NCBI RefSeq assembly: GCF_018691265.1
Contig: NW_024881296.1
Coordinates: forward strand, 11,563,427-11,627,426
Length of the DNA stretch: 64,000 nt
Direction of reading: 5' to 3'
Source of the DNA: Tyto alba
Taxonomy: Eukaryota; Chordata; Aves; Strigiformes; Tytonidae
The translations under genes were made by a program, and so were the position numbers. Positions 62,501 through 64,000 of the stretch are shown here, piece after piece (position 1 is the first letter of the stretch; each line of letters opens with the position of its first letter). The notes below the pieces were generated by a model, which saw nothing but the letters and a program-made list of their open reading frames with translations, ran no database searches and was not told the origin of the DNA.

Positions 62501-62738
62501 GCAAAAAACTTCCAAATATTAATATCTGCTTAGTTACCTAGTTAAGAATATCTACACTTTACTAAAGAGAAAAAAACCCACAAAAATAAGACAACAAACT
62601 TACCTGAAGCCTCTGTCTCATGCATTTTTTCTTCATGCTTGCTATCTGGCTTACAACCACTTTTTTCATCAGCTTCATCATCACCCCACCAGGCTGGCTG
62701 TCCATACAAAGGTGTCCCACGAGGCATGGCAGAAAGAT
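2218..62738 (-). CDS. CEP170: CEP170 centrosomal protein 170, thirteen C-terminal coding exons (5' partial)
   Basis: Spliced minus-strand gene. Peptides match known CEP170 along its length, for example the start [10 protein letters not shown], the middle [14 protein letters not shown] and the end [20 protein letters not shown]. All thirteen exons have AG acceptors and GT donors and join without a frame break, giving about 1,478 codons plus a split first codon. Known role of the family: a scaffold of the subdistal appendages of the mother centriole and of spindle microtubules. It is a PLK1 substrate and recruits kinesin-13 motors. The N-terminal FHA phosphopeptide-binding domain is encoded upstream of position 64000. 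The gene spans at least 64 kb, with introns from about 0.3 to 14.8 kb. CEP170 is preferred over its paralogue CEP170B because the C-terminal exons follow the CEP170 sequence nearly residue for residue. Confidence 0.97.
2505..4172 (-). other. CEP170: CEP170 intron (last)
   Basis: AT-rich intron with no recognised exon. The plus-strand open frames at 2791-3084 and 3550-3936 lack homology and composition typical of protein and are read as chance. Confidence 0.8.
4173..4224 (-). CDS. CEP170: CEP170 exon encoding [16 protein letters not shown]
   Basis: 52 nt, phase 0 in and phase 1 out. The peptide is [17 protein letters not shown] plus one base of Ala. The heptad-like spacing of I, L, L and V suggests a coiled coil. 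The acceptor is TTCCCTAG and the donor CAAG/GTACAA. It was identified from the family, which has a very similar block just before [10 protein letters not shown]. It is too short to be found as an open reading frame alone. Confidence 0.94.
4285..4545. other. Isolated CpG-rich patch inside an intron
   Basis: About 260 bases that are strikingly GC-rich, with many CpG dinucleotides (for example CCCGCGGG and GAGCGCGGCCCGCTCGG), in otherwise AT-rich intron. It begins about 60 nt upstream of the 52-nt exon in gene orientation. It contains an 86-codon open frame on the minus strand (4281-4541), which I do not recognise. It could be a small intragenic CpG island or alternative promoter, or an inserted fragment. 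The sequence alone does not decide. Confidence 0.6.
5035..5151 (-). other. Candidate in-frame cassette exon of CEP170 (39 codons)
   Basis: Bounded on the minus strand by a pyrimidine-rich acceptor (CTTATTTTTACCACAG) and a donor CCAAG/GTAATC. The 117-nt segment is open in phase 0, the phase of the flanking CEP170 intron. It would insert 39 residues ending [14 protein letters not shown] between KTSSM and EILSILQ. I know of no such segment in human CEP170. Splice-like pairs also occur by chance in AT-rich introns, so this is a hypothesis. Confidence 0.3.
6539..6632 (-). CDS. CEP170: CEP170 exon encoding [20 protein letters not shown]
   Basis: 94 nt. It starts with one base completing Arg after acceptor TCTTCTAG and ends in phase 0 at the Met of KTSSM before GTATGA. 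It encodes [20 protein letters not shown] followed by [11 protein letters not shown]. Open frames in all readings extend beyond the splice sites here, so its limits rest on AG/GT positions and on the family alignment. Confidence 0.96.
9098..9184 (-). other. Candidate in-frame cassette exon of CEP170 (29 codons)
   Basis: 87 nt on the minus strand. A branch-point-like TGCTAAC lies about 30 nt upstream of acceptor GGCTTCTTAG, and the donor is AGAG/GTAAGTA. It begins with one base and ends with two, which fits the phase 2 CEP170 intron exactly, and it has no in-frame stop. It would insert a peptide containing [17 protein letters not shown] between the GKI and ILFKDKD blocks. It is not known to me in mammals and is inferred only. 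Confidence 0.33.
10071..10169 (-). other. Candidate in-frame cassette exon of CEP170 (33 codons)
   Basis: 99 nt with a strong donor (AAAG/GTAAGTC) and a mediocre acceptor (TTCAGTACAG). With this acceptor it fits the phase 2 intron and is open, ending [12 protein letters not shown]. Alternative AGs nearby (after CTGAG or GCAG) give other lengths, so the choice was partly guided by phase. Weaker than the candidate at 9098-9184. Confidence 0.2.
12122..12210 (-). CDS. CEP170: CEP170 exon encoding [20 protein letters not shown]
   Basis: 89 nt, phase 0 in and phase 2 out. It encodes [29 protein letters not shown] and two bases of Arg. The acceptor is GTTGCAG and the donor CAG/GTGGGT. It lies 302 nt downstream of the previous exon, the shortest intron in the window. 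The helix-rich, basic sequence is typical of the CEP170 C-terminal microtubule and centrosome-binding region. Confidence 0.95.
12211..12512 (-). other. CEP170: CEP170 short intron (302 nt)
   Basis: AT-rich, GTAAGT to GCAG on the minus strand. I see nothing else in it. Confidence 0.9.
12513..12680 (-). CDS. CEP170: CEP170 exon encoding [20 protein letters not shown]
   Basis: 56 codons, phase 0 at both ends. The first codon is TTG (Leu), read through from the previous exon and not a start codon. The acceptor is CCCCCCAG and the donor GATGAA/GTAAGT, a strong match to consensus. It encodes [29 protein letters not shown] and the conserved basic [11 protein letters not shown]. It is symmetric, so skipping would keep the frame. 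Confidence 0.96.
12681..14123 (-). other. CEP170: CEP170 intron
   Basis: Phase 0, 1.4 kb, AT-rich, with short A/T runs. No exon, repeat family or RNA gene recognised. Confidence 0.85.
14124..14271 (-). CDS. CEP170: CEP170 exon encoding [20 protein letters not shown]
   Basis: 148 nt. It starts with one base completing Arg after acceptor ATTACTAG and ends in phase 0 at Glu before GTAGGA. It encodes [20 protein letters not shown], a likely amphipathic coiled-coil helix, followed by a Ser/Thr-rich linker ([19 protein letters not shown]) and AIDTREE. It matches the family nearly residue for residue. Confidence 0.97.
14272..18756 (-). other. CEP170: CEP170 intron
   Basis: 4.5 kb, phase 2. It contains a run of 16 A (about 15014-15029) after a locally less AT-rich stretch, and a plus-strand Ser/Thr-rich open frame at 18331-18561, described separately. 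No repeat family recognised. Confidence 0.85.
18757..18991 (-). CDS. CEP170: CEP170 exon encoding [20 protein letters not shown]
   Basis: 235 nt. It starts TA (completing Val) after acceptor TTTAG and ends AG (completed as Arg by the next exon). It encodes [38 protein letters not shown], then [20 protein letters not shown] and IA. The C-terminal half of the exon begins the predicted coiled-coil and microtubule-binding region. The donor GCAAG/GTTGGT departs from consensus at +3 and +4, yet phase and homology to REEIARISQ support it. Confidence 0.95.
18992..23782 (-). other. CEP170: CEP170 intron
   Basis: 4.8 kb, phase 1, very AT-rich, with TA-rich simple sequence near 22795-22840. No exon or repeat family recognised. 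Confidence 0.85.
23783..25612 (-). CDS. CEP170: CEP170 largest exon, Ser/Arg-rich central region (609 codons)
   Basis: 1,830 nt, beginning with two bases of a split Asp codon after TTTTAG and ending with G before GTATGT. It encodes [47 protein letters not shown], then [13 protein letters not shown] with [93 protein letters not shown] and [20 protein letters not shown], ending LTSAHNSPS plus a split Val. The sequence is largely Ser/Thr/Arg/Lys-rich and likely disordered, with many basophilic and proline-directed phosphosite-like motifs, as expected for a heavily phosphorylated centrosomal scaffold. An internal ATG at 25556 is not a start, because the exon is open to 25612. The frame closes at 23775 only through intron read-through. 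Confidence 0.98.
25613..30975 (-). other. CEP170: CEP170 intron
   Basis: 5.4 kb, phase 1. It contains a short GC-richer stretch near 26950-27075 of unknown origin. Plus-strand open frames here (26186-26377, 26403-26687, 29800-30177) have no recognisable homology. Confidence 0.85.
30976..31102 (-). CDS. CEP170: CEP170 exon encoding [20 protein letters not shown]
   Basis: 127 nt, phase 0 in and phase 1 out. The acceptor is CTTCCTTAG. The peptide begins [20 protein letters not shown], runs through [15 protein letters not shown] and ends LEN plus the first base of an Asp codon. The tryptophan-rich [12 protein letters not shown] block is strongly conserved in the family. The donor, AATG followed by GTATTA, is a weak match to consensus, but homology on both sides fixes it. 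Confidence 0.95.
33598..33622 (+). repeat. (CAA)n microsatellite
   Basis: About eight uninterrupted CAA units. Simple sequence only. Confidence 0.9.
36259..36274 (+). repeat. (AG)n microsatellite
   Basis: Eight AG units. A short AC/AG-rich neighbourhood, nothing more. Confidence 0.85.
37438..37587 (-). CDS. CEP170: CEP170 exon encoding [17 protein letters not shown]
   Basis: Exactly 50 codons, phase 0 at both ends. The acceptor is CATTTTCAG and the donor GAG/GTAGAA. The encoded peptide starts [17 protein letters not shown], continues [16 protein letters not shown] and ends STTGFLDTE, matching the block that follows MIDK in other CEP170 proteins. Being phase 0 and symmetric, it could be skipped without changing the frame. 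It lies after the longest intron in the window (about 14.8 kb). Confidence 0.96.
41450..41932 (+). mobile_element. CR1 LINE, diverged 3' end fragment
   Basis: Matches the 3' end of the CR1 non-LTR retrotransposon family from memory. It shows GAAAGACATTGTCTAACTGG, a GGGGCCACCAGGATGGTCAA block, GGATATAAAGAAAAGCTTTT, TGAGCAGGGGGGTTGGACTA, AAGGTCCTTTCCAGCT and the terminal near-repeat TGATCCTATGATCCT. CR1 copies are usually 5'-truncated, as here. It inserted antisense to CEP170. It has internal gaps and substitutions, so it is old and has lost coding capacity; the open frames across it are shadows. It is the only clear interspersed repeat in the window and the main evidence for a bird-like genome. 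Confidence 0.9.
45316..45380 (+). repeat. Short tandem duplication, two units of about 36 bp
   Basis: Two copies of AGGAGTT(CC/ATA)ATAACATGTATGTTAA separated by about 12 bases. Local duplication, no function visible. Confidence 0.8.
47735..47815. repeat. AT-rich inverted repeat
   Basis: ATAATACATTATT and AATAATGTATTAT are reverse complements about 45 bases apart, each preceded by ATTGTATAAT-like sequence. Could form a weak hairpin or be a remnant of a small transposon. Low-complexity chance is also possible. Confidence 0.5.
48869..48883 (-). other. Candidate 15-nt in-frame microexon of CEP170
   Basis: Minus-strand segment encoding IFSEE in phase 0, between MIDK and VFGVDD. The acceptor ACTCTTAG is preceded by a long pyrimidine-rich stretch with a CTGCTG-like motif, and the donor is GAAGAG/GTAAAT. 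Such short segments occur by chance, so confidence is low. Confidence 0.2.
49546..50091 (+). other. Cluster of three exon-like segments on the plus strand
   Basis: Segments 49546-49576, 49637-49742 and 50039-50091. Each follows a strong pyrimidine tract and AG (CTCTCTTCACAG, TTTTTTCTTACAG, TTCTCTTCCAG) and ends at a donor (GTATGT, GTAAGTAT, GTGAGTAAG). The first two join into an open frame reading [18 protein letters not shown] and then stop. The intervening 60-nt gap is very short for a vertebrate intron. Possibly a nested or antisense spliced transcript. No upstream exons or promoter identified. Confidence 0.25.
51766..51803 (+). repeat. 12-bp tandem repeat TTTATATTGTYA, about three units
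   Basis: Three near-identical 12-bp units. Simple tandem repeat in intron. Confidence 0.85.
52403..53049 (-). CDS. CEP170: CEP170 exon with [15 protein letters not shown] and YTIELENPN segments
   Basis: 647 nt, starting with two bases of a Gly codon after TTGTAG and ending at a complete Lys codon before GTGAGA. It encodes [18 protein letters not shown], a His/Gln/Glu-rich stretch, an FMIEFFDED motif with a basic RRSYSFSQ block, then [23 protein letters not shown] and [14 protein letters not shown], ending ARKMIDK. The open frame continues upstream through intron to an ATG, but the AG acceptor and homology place the exon start at 53049. The central FMIEF-to-Ser-rich part, about 60 residues, is the least certain in homology. 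I could not place it confidently in the human form I remember. Confidence 0.96.
53050..53798 (-). other. CEP170: CEP170 intron (749 nt)
   Basis: Phase 1, GTAAAG to TTGTAG. Nothing else seen in it. Confidence 0.9.
53799..54275 (-). CDS. CEP170: CEP170 exon with [12 protein letters not shown] and FTIEFDD segments
   Basis: 477 nt, phase 1 in and phase 1 out. It opens with a split Gly codon, then [15 protein letters not shown], then [18 protein letters not shown]. Further on come [17 protein letters not shown], the conserved [13 protein letters not shown] and [15 protein letters not shown], ending in a split Gly. The acceptor is CTGAATAG and the donor is GTAAAG. The [10 protein letters not shown] block is a hallmark of CEP170 proteins. 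FTIEFDD is the first of several similar short motifs in the protein, described separately. The next exon is only 749 nt downstream, the second-shortest intron in the window. Confidence 0.97.
54276..62603 (-). other. CEP170: CEP170 intron (8.3 kb)
   Basis: Phase 1. It contains a strong splice-bounded in-frame 36-nt segment (55906-55941) and a 27-nt splice-bounded segment with in-frame stop (57034-57060), described separately. Otherwise AT-rich, without recognised repeats or genes. Confidence 0.85.
55906..55941 (-). other. Candidate 36-nt in-frame cassette exon of CEP170
   Basis: Minus-strand acceptor GCATAAGTGTTTTCAG after a T-rich tract, and donor GGGGAG/GTAAGTAG, close to ideal. Two bases in and one out fits the phase 1 intron. 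It is open and would insert [11 protein letters not shown] plus a Gly between EASG and the CSTDAKQ block. The best splice signals among the unexplained segments; whether it is used is unknown. Confidence 0.4.
62604..62738 (-). CDS. CEP170: CEP170 exon encoding the [10 protein letters not shown] segment
   Basis: First CEP170 exon visible in the window, 135 nt. It starts with two bases of a split codon (phase 1) after acceptor TTTATAG and ends with one base before donor GTAAGT. It encodes [18 protein letters not shown] followed by an acidic, Glu/Asp/Lys-rich stretch ending EASG. In human CEP170 this segment follows the FHA domain and its linker at about residue 165. The preceding exons were not found between 62739 and 64000, so they lie beyond the window. 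Confidence 0.95.
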
Positions 62739-64000
62739 CTATAAAATCAGCCCAAAGCAGAGGAAATTACTTTTCTGTTTAGTTGTGATATTGAGGTCAA
62801 AATAACATGAAGAGAGAGTCATTTGCTGGGATTGTTACTCCTGGAAGGTGAAGTGAATTGGTCGCATGCATTTGCCTAAATACAAAACAACTTGGAAGCT
62901 GGATAACTGATCTGGGTTCTAATTATAAAAGCTTACTAATAACCTGATCAAAACTTTTGGCACAAATGTTTATGCAAAGGCAGCTGAGATCTCTTATTGT
63001 TACCCTGATGTATCTGTAAACATTATTTTCTGCTTTCAGTTTGAAGTCATCAGCATAGCAGTACATTCCTAAAAGCTATTCGTTTCTATTTCTGTGAGAA
63101 GATTCTCACTTTTACCCACATTGACCTTCCAATGAAATCTGAACTCACTGCATGAAAAACTGATCACATTTGGCAATGATGCCAAGGTTCCAAATTGCTG
63201 ACAGCTACTACAGAGTGCTGAAAGTTACCTCGTGTAAAACACTACTGAGCAAAACTGCTTTTAAAAGATTTTCTTAAAAAAGGTAATAGTTAAATTACAG
63301 TAAAATTAAAAACGCTATTTCTTACAAAGGATGTATACAGATGATTAAACACATTTAAACATAGAGATTAAATAAGAAAGAAAAAACACTGATATAATTA
63401 AGATTTCTACCTTGATGATAAATTGACTGGATTAGTTTTGACCTGATCTCTTGGAAGAATACTTCACCCTACTGATATTTAGCTATTCTAGTATCATATA
63501 GATGTTCTAAAGACACTTTAAACAGTCTTTCTATAAAATAACATGATCTGTTCAAATCCAGCTTAATAACATCTGTTACTTTGCCCATCATGAATTTCAA
63601 CATATTTATTCAATATTTTATTCACTGCCATTCCAGAGATGATATATAATTTAATAGCCATGCCAAAAGTTTCAATATGATTTGAAGATACTAAGTACTT
63701 CTCTTTTTAAACAGCTTACACTTTAGTCAAGACTGAAGTGTCTTCAAAAACCTGATGGTTGATGCTTGTGCACTGAATTAGAGATAGTAAACAGCTATGC
63801 ATATAAACAGCAACAGTGAGAGAATCAATCCCCAAAAGGCTTCTAAGAATTGCACTCAAATATAAATCCTTATCACTAACTTTGTTATTTCTGGAAGAGT
63901 GAAAAGAAAAATGGAGATGAGGATAAAAAACCCCCAGTGCGCTACTTAATGAAAATTTAAGAGGACTCAAATGCTGAAAAGCCATATTGAATAGGAACAC
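62739..64000 (-). other. CEP170: CEP170 intron, incomplete at the window end
   Basis: Phase 1 intron leading to the missing N-terminal exons. I looked for the KFTIQLQLSQ block expected next upstream and did not find it. The open frame at 63716-64000 shows no CEP170 homology. Confidence 0.8.

Noticed and set aside
1..64000. CRISPR arrays, tRNA, rRNA, bacterial-type operons or phage genes
   Set aside because: No regularly spaced repeats, no cloverleaf or rRNA signatures; the window is an intron-rich vertebrate gene.

Overview
The window is vertebrate nuclear DNA, AT-rich, with short exons spread over long introns. A diverged CR1 LINE 3' end (about 41450-41932), closing in copies of the short CR1 terminal repeat, points to a sauropsid, and the compact introns make a bird most likely. 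I cannot name the species.

One gene fills the window: CEP170 (centrosomal protein 170), on the minus strand. Thirteen coding exons were assembled by matching spliced peptides to the known CEP170 protein and by checking the GT/AG dinucleotides and codon phase at every junction. All thirteen join in a single frame of about 1,478 codons. From 5' to 3' they lie at 62604-62738, 53799-54275, 52403-53049, 37438-37587, 30976-31102, 23783-25612, 18757-18991, 14124-14271, 12513-12680, 12122-12210, 6539-6632, 4173-4224 and 2218-2504. The N-terminal exons, including the FHA domain (about 165 residues in human), must lie beyond position 64000. The 3' UTR runs from 2217 to about 130 and ends at an AATAAA signal at 145-150 followed by a GU-rich stretch.

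The protein is a subdistal-appendage and spindle-microtubule protein. The exons here encode its acidic linker, several TIEF-type short repeats, a very large Ser/Arg-rich exon and the C-terminal coiled-coil and microtubule/centrosome-targeting part.

The rest is intron. The introns hold one CR1 copy, simple repeats, an isolated CpG-rich patch (about 4285-4545), and several splice-bounded segments that no standard exon explains. The most interesting are phase-compatible candidate cassette exons on the CEP170 strand (55906-55941, 9098-9184, 5035-5151, 10071-10169, 48869-48883). There is also a cluster of three exon-like segments on the opposite strand (49546-50091) that could be a nested or antisense transcript. 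These are inferences from splice signals and frame only. No tRNA, rRNA, CRISPR array or complete second protein-coding gene was recognised.
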